Source of the DNA: a virus
DNA: 64,000 nt
Strand: one strand, 5' to 3'
Virus record (IMG/VR): IMGVR_UViG_3300032236_001457
Location: 37,835-101,834 of that record
Below are positions 15,999 through 24,106 of this stretch, piece after piece (positions within the stretch are counted from its first letter, which is position 1; each line of letters begins with the position of its first letter). The position numbers were made by a program, and so were the translations under genes. The notes under the pieces were generated by a model that saw only the letters and a list, made by a program, of their open reading frames with translations, was not told where the DNA came from and searched no databases.

Positions 15999-17180
15999 TC
16001 ACTTGAACACTTTGAGAATAACTACATCCTCGTTAAGACGGCCAGTTAGCACAGTCTCAGTAGTTTTAATACGACTAAACCAAGTCTCTACTCGTTTCTG
16101 TGTATTCTGTTCTTTAAACTCTTTAAGCTCTACTAATGGCTTACGCAGAGTCTTCTGGAAACTCTTTTCTGTAAAGTTGGTAATAGTAGTGCCTTTAATC
16201 CCAAAGCCTTCGGAATTTGTAGCATAATACAGTCCCAACTTGCGAGTTTTGCTGTTAAACACAATAGCTGACTGCGCTCGAATCAATTGTGCAGGTGGCA
16301 CACTGGTAATGCCCAGTTTGTCATCGCTGACTTTGAATTTAACACGCTTAACCAACTCCTCCGCAGGCTTGACCTTACGAGCACGAGGCTTCTTAATAAC
16401 TTTGGCCTCTGCGGCAATTTGGTCACAAGCGGTAAGCACAGACTGATAAAACTCAATCAATTTGCGTACATTCTTACGGGTATGACGGCTATAGGCCTCG
16501 CGCAGTTGTTCGTCAGCATTACCACTGGCCAGTTCCGTCAGTTCATCATGCCCACGCTGGAAGAAACTTTTAATATAGCGGGCCTGTTGGGCCTTACAGC
16601 CTTTACCTCTCAGCATATTAAGCACTTTGTATGCTTTGGGATCAAATGCTTCGCTATCCACAATCCAACTGTCAATAGTGTAGTCAATATCCTCACTGAT
16701 CTTCACGGCCTGGTCTCGGATCTTTTCTTGGATAGTGGGTTCTGGTGCTGCCACCTTTTTAACTTCAGCAACCGGCACTTCATCCTCCTGCCCTGCAGAG
16801 ACCACATCGGCAATAGCATTGCGGAGCCACTCTGCGGTATTGCGACCACCGTTAAAGTCCGGGCGGGATTCTGGCATACCACGAAGCAGGCAAGCGGCAA
16901 TAGCCCCCATTACTACACTACACCGCCAATCTTTAGTGTCCTTAAATGCTCGAATTTGGTCACGGTCATAGTCGTTACGACCCATCCAATCGATCACCTT
17001 GCTTTTAAGTTCTCGCCCACTATGCTCCAGATTGTAATAACTCATCGCTTCGCGATAGCGGCGACCAAACTCAGCGCCGGTCCATTCTTCCGCACCTTCC
17101 CACTTAGGGCTACGGTCGCGTTTGGCTGCGGCACTGGCAGATTCTTTTGCGGCAATTTTACGAGTTTTAACTTCAGTCAT
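15999..17180 (-). CDS. hypothetical phage protein (393 aa)
   Basis: Charged, mostly helical protein. The N-terminus is Lys/Ala-rich, followed by AEEWTGAEFGRRYREAMSYY and a C-terminal domain (VLTGRLNEDVVILKVFK). GC content is higher than nearby. I recall similar proteins in T4-like phages without function. It is the first gene after a perfect sigma-70 promoter, so it is probably early and well expressed. Confidence 0.75.
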   Translation of the reverse strand: MTEVKTRKIAAKESASAAAKRDRSPKWEGAEEWTGAEFGRRYREAMSYYNLEHSGRELKSKVIDWMGRNDYDRDQIRAFKDTKDWRCSVVMGAIAACLLRGMPESRPDFNGGRNTAEWLRNAIADVVSAGQEDEVPVAEVKKVAAPEPTIQEKIRDQAVKISEDIDYTIDSWIVDSEAFDPKAYKVLNMLRGKGCKAQQARYIKSFFQRGHDELTELASGNADEQLREAYSRHTRKNVRKLIEFYQSVLTACDQIAAEAKVIKKPRARKVKPAEELVKRVKFKVSDDKLGITSVPPAQLIRAQSAIVFNSKTRKLGLYYATNSEGFGIKGTTITNFTEKSFQKTLRKPLVELKEFKEQNTQKRVETWFSRIKTTETVLTGRLNEDVVILKVFK

Positions 17181-17211
17181 TTTGGGTCTCTGTTATTTAA
17201 ACAATACATAC

Positions 17212-17240
17212 ATTATACGGCCAGATCTCGGCTGTGTCAA
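17212..17240 (-). promoter_or_regulatory. sigma-70 promoter, exact consensus
   Basis: Minus strand TTGACA, 17-base spacer, TATAAT; the -10 box ends 32 bases before the ATG at 17180. The -35 box with its flank, TTGACACAGCC, recurs before folE. Confidence 0.88.
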
Positions 17241-17260
17241 TGGGTGTGGCATTTTTGCGA

Positions 17261-17842
17261 TCAGCTGTCGCAGTCGTCGTAATCGACTAGTATCCAGCCA
17301 AGCCGTTTTAGGTCTGCTCGAATCTCTTCAGTAACACAACTTTCTCCGACAAACTGATTAGTAATGGCCAATCGTTGTTGCATCTCTTCAGTTATTTCTA
17401 CTTCAGTGGTATCATACATCTCGCCTTTAATTCCACTGCAATACCAATCAATATAATCACCAGATTGCCGCATGTCAGCAACGATGCCGCCGGCATAACG
17501 CCAACTGCATGACCATTTATCATTTCGAAGAATAGGCATGACTTCTAATTTTTGGAACTCGTTATTACACATGGCAGCATATAAATGCTGGGCATATACT
17601 TCACTTGCACGAACTTTGTTGAGAATCCAATCGGTGCTACGCAGATCGTATTCCATATTATCTTTTTTCCAGGCAGGATCTTGTTCTCTTTGTTCTGTCA
17701 TGATCTTCACATTTTTATAGTATTGAATCATTTCCTGAGTATGAGTATCAGTATCTACATCAAGGCCTTTTTCTTTGGCTCGACGAATAATACCGTTTAT
17801 ACCAAAAGTTCCGCGATCTGGGCTGTTAGATAAGATCGACAT
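17261..17842 (-). CDS. hypothetical phage protein (193 aa)
   Basis: Soluble acidic protein with RSTDWILNKVRASEVYAQHL, RYAGGIVADMR and a C-terminal ITNQFVGESCVTEEIRADLK segment. Typical of T4-like phages of aquatic bacteria; no function known. Precedes the promoter at 17212, so it ends the upstream transcript. Confidence 0.7.
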   Translation of the reverse strand: MSILSNSPDRGTFGINGIIRRAKEKGLDVDTDTHTQEMIQYYKNVKIMTEQREQDPAWKKDNMEYDLRSTDWILNKVRASEVYAQHLYAAMCNNEFQKLEVMPILRNDKWSCSWRYAGGIVADMRQSGDYIDWYCSGIKGEMYDTTEVEITEEMQQRLAITNQFVGESCVTEEIRADLKRLGWILVDYDDCDS

Positions 17843-17845
17843 AAT

Positions 17846-18589
17846 TTAATCCCACAACCCTTGATAATATTTTCCAAAAAGTTTTAGTCCGTTGTTAATA
17901 CGATCTTGATGTGCCTTTAATCCTTCTTGATCGATTTTAACAGTATGATTAGGCCCATCTTTCATTTCATACATTGTAGGCTTGCCGTCCTCACCCCATG
18001 CAGTGGGAACGCTACGCAAGTCATACTCTCCTGTGTAGTATTGTTTTTCCCAATCACATTCAGGTTGTAATTGCTCAAATGTCCAAATTAATTCGTCCAT
18101 GATCCAATCCCACCGAGCAAAATGGTTGCCATCGACATCGTATTCATTTTCTCTTGGTGGTGCTGCAGTGCTACGCAGGTGTTCTGGAACATCGTCATCA
18201 TCGACCAGTGGAGCACCGTGTTTGGTAGCATGTAGTTGTTTCAGCATGGGCAGAATGATCATGCTCAGTGTAGAGTCCATGCCCCAAGTATCGTATCGAT
18301 CAATACGGATTTTGACTTTGCGTTTGCGTTTGGATTCAATCCACAGTAAAAACCGATACAGTAGTGTATTGGGGCGATCCCGATCACGATTGAGAATGTC
18401 GATGCCTGTATGGAAATCTGGCTCAGGTTCTACGCTACCATGAGCCAGCCATTCTCCAAAGTTATGGACCCAGTCTGGTTTGCTTTCAATACCATATTTG
18501 TCCTTTACAGGCTTAGCCCAAAAGCATAGCTTTTCGGCAATTTGATATGGCCCAACCCAGGACTTATGAGGTCCAATATAAACTTTCAC
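17846..18589 (-). CDS. conserved hypothetical phage protein (247 aa)
   Basis: Begins MKVYIGPHKSWVGPYQIAEK and contains DRYDTWGMDSTLSMIILPML and GNHFARWDWIMDELIWTFEQ. This distinctive set of motifs is widespread in T4-like phages of marine and freshwater bacteria, though its role is unknown. Overlaps the Bax-inhibitor gene's stop by 4 bases. Confidence 0.8.
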   Translation of the reverse strand: MKVYIGPHKSWVGPYQIAEKLCFWAKPVKDKYGIESKPDWVHNFGEWLAHGSVEPEPDFHTGIDILNRDRDRPNTLLYRFLLWIESKRKRKVKIRIDRYDTWGMDSTLSMIILPMLKQLHATKHGAPLVDDDDVPEHLRSTAAPPRENEYDVDGNHFARWDWIMDELIWTFEQLQPECDWEKQYYTGEYDLRSVPTAWGEDGKPTMYEMKDGPNHTVKIDQEGLKAHQDRINNGLKLFGKYYQGLWD

Positions 18590-19272
18590 TCTTTTCTTCC
18601 GCCAAATAGTTGTAACAAACTTAGGAACAGGTTGATAAAATCCATATACAGTGTCAATGCACCCATGATTTCCACACGATGATCATCATCATACATTAGC
18701 ATTTCGCGAATCTTTTGGGTATCGTAAGCAGTCAACCCGGTAAAGATCACAATAGCCAGTGCGCTAACCACCTGTGCCAGTGGGCCACTTTGCAAGAACA
18801 TGTTAATTATACTGGCAATACAGATAGCAACCAACCCCACAAACATCCATTTTCCAATGCTGTCCAAACTGCGTTTAGTGAAGTATCCATAAAAACTCAT
18901 CACACCGAACAGCACAGCAGCACTCATAAATGCACCGGCAATACTGCCCATTTGGTAGACAGCAAAAATTACAGAAAAACTCAGTCCCATAGCTGCCGCA
19001 AATACATGTAGCAGTAATGGTGCCATGGTCTTGCCAGCATTACTCAGTGCCCAAGGCACAACAAATGCCAGAACCAATGGAAGAAACATCACAATCCATT
19101 TCATTACGCCGGTAAAGAAAAAGGCGAGTAGTGATGGACTGGTTCCTACAAAGTAACTGACAATCATACTGGTCACTACTGCCAATCCCATGTGGCCATA
19201 CACACGAGCCATAGCGGTATTGATTGCTTCGGCTCCTCTATAACTACTTCCGTAATAACTGGTTCCGTACAT
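18586..19272 (-). CDS. Bax inhibitor-1/YccA-family membrane protein
   Basis: 228 residues with about seven membrane helices and the family motif GLTAYDTQKI (about 187-196) plus YMDFINLFLSLL near the end. In bacteria YccA/YbhL relatives affect calcium leak or the FtsH protease. A phage version may protect a ClpP- or FtsH-sensitive step or the membrane during infection (inference). Confidence 0.88.
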   Translation of the reverse strand: MYGTSYYGSSYRGAEAINTAMARVYGHMGLAVVTSMIVSYFVGTSPSLLAFFFTGVMKWIVMFLPLVLAFVVPWALSNAGKTMAPLLLHVFAAAMGLSFSVIFAVYQMGSIAGAFMSAAVLFGVMSFYGYFTKRSLDSIGKWMFVGLVAICIASIINMFLQSGPLAQVVSALAIVIFTGLTAYDTQKIREMLMYDDDHRVEIMGALTLYMDFINLFLSLLQLFGGRKE

Positions 19273-19276
19273 GGTA

Positions 19277-19648
19277 TTACTCCTTTGTTAAAAATGGTTT
19301 AAGGTCAGGAGGTGAGTAAGTGATGGGTTTAAGAACTTTTCCATCTTCACGCTTTCTAACCATTCCGGTTTCTTTATCAATCTTACTGAGATTTGAGCGC
19401 ATAACTTCCTTCCACGCTCCTTCGGCATCTACGCCGAGACTATGCAATGCTCCAACGGTGACCACTAGGATATCAATCAGTGCGTCTAGTTCTTCAAGAC
19501 GGTCGTTGCGAGCAAATGCTGTAGAGTGCTCTTCCATTTCTTCTCTAATAAGTTTTAGATAAAGTTTATACTGATCGTCGTCATATTTACCAACGATTTG
19601 ATCGCAAGCCCGCATAAACTTTTCTTGATCGCGAAACACATTAGGCAT
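19277..19648 (-). CDS. MazG-like NTP pyrophosphohydrolase
   Basis: All-alpha fold with the metal-binding pattern LIREEMEEH (about 38-46) and EELDALIDILVVTVGAL (about 57-73). Such enzymes cleave NTPs, dNTPs or alarmones to monophosphates. The 123-residue size fits a phage single-domain MazG/PRA-PH-like protein. Confidence 0.85.
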   Translation of the reverse strand: MPNVFRDQEKFMRACDQIVGKYDDDQYKLYLKLIREEMEEHSTAFARNDRLEELDALIDILVVTVGALHSLGVDAEGAWKEVMRSNLSKIDKETGMVRKREDGKVLKPITYSPPDLKPFLTKE

Positions 19649-19832
19649 CTTTCTTCTCCACTAGCCGTAGAATTTTTTCACTGTAAACATGTAGCACACC
19701 ACGATCGTCTTCCACAACCAAACGAATTGCTCCACTCAGTTTGGCAAATACGCAAACAACGTGTCCTACAAATTGATAATCCCCGCCGACCTTTTCCACA
19801 AGGTCACCTACTTTAAATTGTGCGTTTTCCAT
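19641..19832 (-). CDS. small beta-barrel-like protein (63 aa)
   Basis: Starts at ATG overlapping the upstream TAA (TAATG). FKVGDLVEKVGGDYQFVGHV and VLHVYSEKILRLV resemble an SH3/KOW-like barrel often seen next to MazG in phages. Function unknown. Confidence 0.65.
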   Translation of the reverse strand: MENAQFKVGDLVEKVGGDYQFVGHVVCVFAKLSGAIRLVVEDDRGVLHVYSEKILRLVEKKDA

Positions 19833-20122
19833 TATGTTCCCCATTTTAAATAATATTCTGTTACTCTTGGTCCCGGCAGTTCTGCCATTATTGCGTATCT
19901 ATATCCAAAGCTGTTATGGTCTATATCTCTATGCCAGGTCGGTGGTTCTACGGCATGTTCCATTACCCATTGACCTTTTAGTGATCGTTCCCACACCCAA
20001 AGTGGTTGTGCGGCGTAAATGTCTGGATCCGCAACATCACTTACTCTAAAAATGTGTACCACAATTTTATGTATTTCCTCAATGGAACCATCTTCTCTAA
20101 TACGTTTTCTTACTCTGCCCAT
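19832..20122 (-). CDS. hypothetical phage protein ending LKWGT (96 aa)
   Basis: EIHKIVVHIFRVSDVADPDI then QPLWVWERSLKGQWVM, ending VTEYYLKWGT. The ending resembles the LRWS/LKWAE endings elsewhere, and its codons place GGGG just before the next start. Confidence 0.65.
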   Translation of the reverse strand: MGRVRKRIREDGSIEEIHKIVVHIFRVSDVADPDIYAAQPLWVWERSLKGQWVMEHAVEPPTWHRDIDHNSFGYRYAIMAELPGPRVTEYYLKWGT

Positions 20123-20439
20123 TTTAGATTGTATAAGGTGATGAATTTTTCAGCATCTCGTTTATGTTTGAAATGCCACATGTCCCACGCTTGCCTACTG
20201 ACATTTTCCCAAGTATCCAGTTGATGAGCGGCCCAAATCACTCGTGCGTCAAGGCTAGGTGTGCCCCACGGATTGCCGTAGTCATCAAACATGCCCCAGT
20301 CTATTTTAATTCGTAGAACCCAAGTTCGTTTAACCAATTCTAGCATTGGTTTAATTTGCGGCCCTTTATCCATGAATTCTTTTAACTCATCATAATTGGG
20401 TTGTAGCATACGAAGGGTATGACCCCAAGGTTGAGTCAT
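20110..20439 (-). CDS. hypothetical phage protein ending LKWAE (109 aa)
   Basis: Contains RTWVLRIKIDWGMFDDYGNP and WDMWHFKHKRDAEKFITLYN, ending LKWAE. Layout (Trp-rich core, 'AEKF' then L-K/R-W ending) matches the LRWS family at 12 kb, so probably a larger relative. Confidence 0.65.
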   Translation of the reverse strand: MTQPWGHTLRMLQPNYDELKEFMDKGPQIKPMLELVKRTWVLRIKIDWGMFDDYGNPWGTPSLDARVIWAAHQLDTWENVSRQAWDMWHFKHKRDAEKFITLYNLKWAE

Positions 20440-20903
20440 GGCTTGCGTGGTTTTTTATTATAACGTCGAGGTTTATTGGACTTGGAATCTTTAAGAACCA
20501 GCGGTGGAAGAACCGCGGTTTGTTGAGATCTTTCCATAGCAGCATGAATTTCTTCCGGAGTAGGATCATCTGATTCTTCATCTCCGTCAAAAAAGTCAGC
20601 AGTCCTGCCGAGATCAAACCCAGTCTTTGCCAATACCTTTCTATCTGCAGTGTCATCAAGTCCACGCAAACCACCAACCGGACCCTGATCGTCTTGACTA
20701 ATAGTTTCCCAGGTTCGCACTTCAATTAAGGGTTCAATGTGACTGTCCACAGCGATAACATAATGTTCTACGGTAGGATCAAACCCTTCAAATTTGAGAT
20801 TGAACCGATGAATGATTCGTCCCTGGCATGGAACATCGTTACGAACATAGATGCCATAAATCCAAACTGTTTCGCCGATGCTATATCGTTTTCGAATAGT
20901 CAT
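20436..20903 (-). CDS. hypothetical phage protein (155 aa)
   Basis: The N-terminal half resembles a small beta barrel (YSIGETVWIYGIYVRND, CQGRIIHRF); the C-terminal half is disordered, ending in a basic RRYNKKPRKP tail that could touch nucleic acid. Known as an unnamed family in aquatic phages. Confidence 0.65.
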   Translation of the reverse strand: MTIRKRYSIGETVWIYGIYVRNDVPCQGRIIHRFNLKFEGFDPTVEHYVIAVDSHIEPLIEVRTWETISQDDQGPVGGLRGLDDTADRKVLAKTGFDLGRTADFFDGDEESDDPTPEEIHAAMERSQQTAVLPPLVLKDSKSNKPRRYNKKPRKP

Positions 20904-21067
20904 GCTTCGGCCTGTTCGCGGGTCTTGGTCTCCAGCAGATCCTTGACAAATTTAACTGCCTTCCGATCCGTGTCGTAGACGTATTCTTCATCTTCGTCCT
21001 CATCGGTTCGCAAGGTCACAATGACCCCATTCTTAACCTTGCGAATTTCAATACTTTCGAACATCAT
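20900..21067 (-). CDS. small acidic hypothetical protein (55 aa)
   Basis: Translated directly: MMFESIEIRKVKNGVIVTLR, an acidic run DEDEDEEY, then FVKDLLETKTREQAEA. The start context has two adjacent ATGs; the second could be used. Overlaps the next start by 4 bases, which supports it. Confidence 0.6.
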   Translation of the reverse strand: MMFESIEIRKVKNGVIVTLRTDEDEDEEYVYDTDRKAVKFVKDLLETKTREQAEA

Positions 21068-21079
21068 AAGTAAACCTTT

Positions 21080-21814
21080 TTATTTTGGTACGCTAAGGTT
21101 ATAGTTGAAATGAAAGATACCAATATGTGATGTTTCACGACTGAGTTCCTGATCACACCAAATCTCATAACCTGCTTTTTGTGCCTGTTGACAGAAGAAA
21201 ATATCCTCACCAATCTCAAGATTAAGACTAGGAACATATTCTTGCAAGTAGTGTGGGTGAGGAATCTTCTCGTAAACTTCACGTTTAACCATAACCAATC
21301 CGTGTGGCAGAACGTCAATCAATTCCATAGCCGGGCTGTTATCAGTTGTTTGAAACTCAGTAAATTGTCCGCTTTTACCCATCATACCAGTAAAGTTTGG
21401 ATTAGGGAAGCGCCGACGACGATAGTTAGCACCAACAATGTCTTTGTTACGTTGAAGCAGTCTTACTGGAGCGTCAATTGGAAACTTCATATCACTGTCA
21501 ACCCAAAAGATATAATCAAAGTCTGACTTCAAAAAGATATCAACCAAGTTGCGACGAGCAATAGTAATCACCGAACCGATGTTAAAGGCACAGTTGATTT
21601 TGATATTGTGTGCTACCATGTTGGCAGCAGCCATAGCTAGGTGTTGAGCAAATTCAGCATTAACCATTTCCATAGCAGGAACTGCAATCATTACGCTAGG
21701 GGGACGGCCTTTTGGGGCAGCACCAGGAGCATTGATAGCACCCTGAGTAGGTGGTGGCATAGTCTTCGGTTGTGCCGAGCGACTGGGAATATTCAATTTA
21801 CCTTTATTTTTCAT
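21080..21814 (-). CDS. GT-A-fold glycosyltransferase
   Basis: A Pro-rich leader (MPPPTQGAINAPGAAPKG) precedes a GT-A domain: VMIAVPAMEMVNAEF, NIGSVITIARRNLVDIFL, and the metal-binding FWVDSDMKFP. LEIGEDIFFCQQAQKAGYEIW is the acceptor-side acidic motif. This type of glycosyltransferase is common in T4-like phages and may modify DNA or virion proteins. A weak TTGACA/TACAAC pair lies upstream. Confidence 0.82.
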   Translation of the reverse strand: MKNKGKLNIPSRSAQPKTMPPPTQGAINAPGAAPKGRPPSVMIAVPAMEMVNAEFAQHLAMAAANMVAHNIKINCAFNIGSVITIARRNLVDIFLKSDFDYIFWVDSDMKFPIDAPVRLLQRNKDIVGANYRRRRFPNPNFTGMMGKSGQFTEFQTTDNSPAMELIDVLPHGLVMVKREVYEKIPHPHYLQEYVPSLNLEIGEDIFFCQQAQKAGYEIWCDQELSRETSHIGIFHFNYNLSVPK

Positions 21815-21882
21815 TTCATTCCTTAGATGTTGTAATTGTATGAGGTTATTGTGTCAAGAGCAATGACTAATTTGCTCAAAGT

Positions 21883-22569
21883 TTAACCATGTCCTTTCAT
21901 GCTGAGACAGATGTCGTAGAACTCTTTCTTTAGGGCAGGGTCGGTTCCGAATGCCCCTAGCATGATAGCAGTGGTCATGTCCGATTCATGTTCACGAACA
22001 CCACGCATTGTCATGCAATGATGCTCGGCTTTGACCACAACAGCAATATTTTCTGTCTTAGCATATTGTCGCAGTGCTTCGGCAATCTGTGTGGTCATTT
22101 CTTCCTGGATCTGTGGTCGTTCGCAAATATGGTGGACTAGTCTGTTAAACTTACTTAGTCCAATGACCTCCTGCTCTGGCACAATTCCGACCCAGCATTT
22201 GCCTACGATATTCTGAAAATGATGGGCACAGGTGCTGCGAACACTGATTGGCCCTGTGGTATATAGACTTTTGTATCCCATATTAGGAAATGCTGTTACC
22301 TTAGGAATGTTCCTATAACGACCGCTAAATGTTTCACGCACAAACATTTTGGCTACACGACGAGCAGTATCTTGTGTGTTGTGATCATTGTCTGTGTCAA
22401 TGATGAGACTAGAGAGAACACCTTGGAATCGTTCTGCTACTTCGTCTACCAGTTGATCAATTTCTTCTTCGTCTTCAATGAATTCTGCAATGTTGTCGTT
22501 ACAGTGAAACCGGGCATTTGCTGCCTTGATGCGGGCGCGAATTACTTCGCTGATGTATTTGTCACTCAT
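21883..22569 (-). CDS. folE: GTP cyclohydrolase I
   Basis: 228 residues, normal length. Zinc ligands are visible: Cys114 and His117 in STCAHHF and Cys185 in EHHCMTMRG; VGIVPEQEVIGLSKFNRLV is the conserved core. FolE makes dihydroneopterin triphosphate from GTP, feeding folate or, with QueD, the preQ0 route. It has its own sigma-70 promoter and is separated from QueD-like by 18 kb. Confidence 0.95.
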   Translation of the reverse strand: MSDKYISEVIRARIKAANARFHCNDNIAEFIEDEEEIDQLVDEVAERFQGVLSSLIIDTDNDHNTQDTARRVAKMFVRETFSGRYRNIPKVTAFPNMGYKSLYTTGPISVRSTCAHHFQNIVGKCWVGIVPEQEVIGLSKFNRLVHHICERPQIQEEMTTQIAEALRQYAKTENIAVVVKAEHHCMTMRGVREHESDMTTAIMLGAFGTDPALKKEFYDICLSMKGHG

Positions 22570-22611
22570 TTATTATTCTCCGATGTTAAGGCAGAGGATT
22601 GCCAATTGTTT

Positions 22612-22640
22612 ATTTTAAACGATTATTTAGGCTGTGTCAA
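22612..22640 (-). promoter_or_regulatory. sigma-70-type promoter of folE
   Basis: Minus strand TTGACA, 17-base spacer, TAAAAT, about 43 bases before the folE ATG. The -35 region reads TTGACACAGCC, as at 17240. Confidence 0.78.
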
Positions 22641-22661
22641 CCATAGAACAACAAAAAGAAA

Positions 22662-22702
22662 GTGCCATTGTTTACAGGATTCGTTTCTGTAAACAATGGC
22701 AC
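22662..22702 (-). terminator. rho-independent terminator after rubredoxin
   Basis: A perfect 15-base-pair stem (22662-22676 with 22688-22702) and an 11-base loop. On the minus strand it is followed by TTTCTTTTTGTTG. It lies 21 bases beyond the rubredoxin stop and separates that transcript from the folE promoter. Confidence 0.85.
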
Positions 22703-22723
22703 AGCGATTAATAAAAAGTTAAG

Positions 22724-22864
22724 TTAGACTAACTCAAAGTCTTGTTTTCCAACTCCGCATTCTGGGCAGGCATAGTCTTCTGGTAAATCTTCCCAAGGCC
22801 CGTGATTTTCTTCAGAATGAATATAACCGCAGACAATGCAAACGTGTTCTTGTTGTTCAGTCAT
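22724..22864 (-). CDS. rubredoxin
   Basis: 46 residues read directly from the sequence. Two CxxCG motifs, CIVCGYIH (9-16) and CPECGVGK (33-40), hold a single Fe(Cys)4 centre; the Tyr, Trp and Phe core positions of rubredoxins are present. It passes electrons, here most likely to the adjacent rubrerythrin. Its ATG overlaps the rubrerythrin stop by 8 bases (ATGACTGA), giving translational coupling. Confidence 0.92.
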   Translation of the reverse strand: MTEQQEHVCIVCGYIHSEENHGPWEDLPEDYACPECGVGKQDFELV

Positions 22865-23318
22865 GATGTAGTAATACCTCCAATTGTTGTTGATAAGCAG
22901 CAGCGTGTCTCTGTTCCACGCTCTTCAATGCAGCAAATCTTTTCTCTGCTTTAGCCAGCACAGCCTTAAATTCTTCAGCATGTTCCTGACTTTCGGCGAT
23001 TTGATCAACCATTTCTTTTTCGGCCAACTCATTGCCTTCGTAAACAGCGTCATCTCTAAAATTTGGATACATTGTGGTGAACTCGTAAGTTTCACCTGCA
23101 ATGGCTTTTTCCAAACATTCTTTAGTCGATGGGCGACCAACCAGCAGTTCCAAGTGACCCCACGCATGTTTGAGTTCTTGATCTGCGGTGTGTTCAAAGT
23201 GTTGAGCAATATCTTCGTGACCTTCTTCACGAGCAATACGGGCAAAGTAGCGATATTTGACATGTGCCATAGATTCGCCTGCCAGTGCGCTTTCTAAATT
23301 CTTTAATGTAGCTGACAT
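22857..23318 (-). CDS. rubrerythrin (diiron peroxidase domain only)
   Basis: Four-helix ferritin-like protein of 153 residues. Diiron ligands: Glu15 (AGES), Glu48 and His51 (QELKHAW), Glu76 (GETYE), Glu109 and His113 (ESQEHAEEF). Rubrerythrin reduces hydrogen peroxide in the cytoplasm. The usual C-terminal rubredoxin domain is absent and is encoded instead by the next gene, so the two-domain protein has been split. Strong AAGGAG ribosome site and its own promoter. Confidence 0.93.
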   Translation of the reverse strand: MSATLKNLESALAGESMAHVKYRYFARIAREEGHEDIAQHFEHTADQELKHAWGHLELLVGRPSTKECLEKAIAGETYEFTTMYPNFRDDAVYEGNELAEKEMVDQIAESQEHAEEFKAVLAKAEKRFAALKSVEQRHAAAYQQQLEVLLHHD

Positions 23319-23356
23319 ACAAGTGATCTCCTTAAAGTGTGTGTTGTCTTACATAT

Positions 23357-23386
23357 ATTATATATGCTTTTAATACCGGAGATCAA
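23357..23386 (-). promoter_or_regulatory. sigma-70-type promoter of the rubrerythrin operon
   Basis: Minus strand TTGATC, 18-base spacer, TATAAT. The -10 box sits inside the near-palindrome CATATATAATATATG, which could also bind a regulator. Confidence 0.7.
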
Positions 23387-23451
23387 GTGGATTTTCACTA
23401 GTTTTGTTAAGGATAATTTCTATAACTATTATAGGAAAAGTCAATAACGAT

Positions 23452-24093
23452 TTAAATTGTTCCAGGGTCAATTCGCCCCAGTTGATCAAATCCCCATTGC
23501 CGTTCATTGCAACCGTTGCAGGATCCGCACTTACCGGGCATGTTACAACTGTGGGTAAGTTCAAATAATTTTTCTTGATTGAAATGGTAAATCAAATCTA
23601 CTATGTGGCTTTTGTTTAGATCTTTAAATGGATATTTACGAGTTTCTGTTTCTGTCCATTTTATTGGGTCTCTCCAACCTATAGTATGTATAGCCAGTTC
23701 TTCGATTAATCCTAAGTATAAAATATTTGATTTTTCTAGCACATCGGCGCACCCAGATTCTACCTGTAAGGATTCTGGTAAGGCAGGGTCTCCTGCAATC
23801 TCGGTCGATAGGTGAGGTAAATTGAATTGATCGTGAACATAGTCAATTACGGATTGAGCGAATTGACAAGATCCGTCTTTTCTAAGAATAGTATAAGGAG
23901 TAATCTTATGTGTAAGACCTTGTTCTATGTTTAGTTTCACTAACAAATAATAAAGTAAGGCACTATCCATTCCTCCACTTATCAATATGCCAACCCGTCT
24001 TCTTAATGGGTTTAGGTAAATTTTTAAGATTTTTCGGTTGATGGAGGGACCGCATTCGACTACAATTTTGTTTTTAATATTAAGAGGAAACAT
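23452..24093 (-). CDS. QueC-like PP-loop ATPase
   Basis: ATP-pyrophosphatase motif SGGMDS (39-44) and a C-terminal zinc site Cys183, Cys189, Cys192, Cys195 (CNMPGKCGSCNGC), the arrangement of QueC, which makes preQ0. Between them the sequence is divergent: the QueC PGRN region is not evident. It may be a phage QueC completing FolE and QueD, or a relative with another substrate. It follows a second PP-loop gene by 13 bases. Confidence 0.72.
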   Translation of the reverse strand: MFPLNIKNKIVVECGPSINRKILKIYLNPLRRRVGILISGGMDSALLYYLLVKLNIEQGLTHKITPYTILRKDGSCQFAQSVIDYVHDQFNLPHLSTEIAGDPALPESLQVESGCADVLEKSNILYLGLIEELAIHTIGWRDPIKWTETETRKYPFKDLNKSHIVDLIYHFNQEKLFELTHSCNMPGKCGSCNGCNERQWGFDQLGRIDPGTI

Positions 24094-24106
24094 TTAATAT
24101 GTAGAG

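Noticed and set aside
16287-17282. 331-residue plus-strand reading frame
   Set aside because: Entirely antisense to the minus-strand phage gene that follows an exact sigma-70 promoter; no ribosome site and no recognisable protein pattern.
23370-23564. 64-residue minus-strand frame near the QueC-like gene
   Set aside because: Mostly an alternate frame of the QueC-like C-terminus, with no independent start signal.
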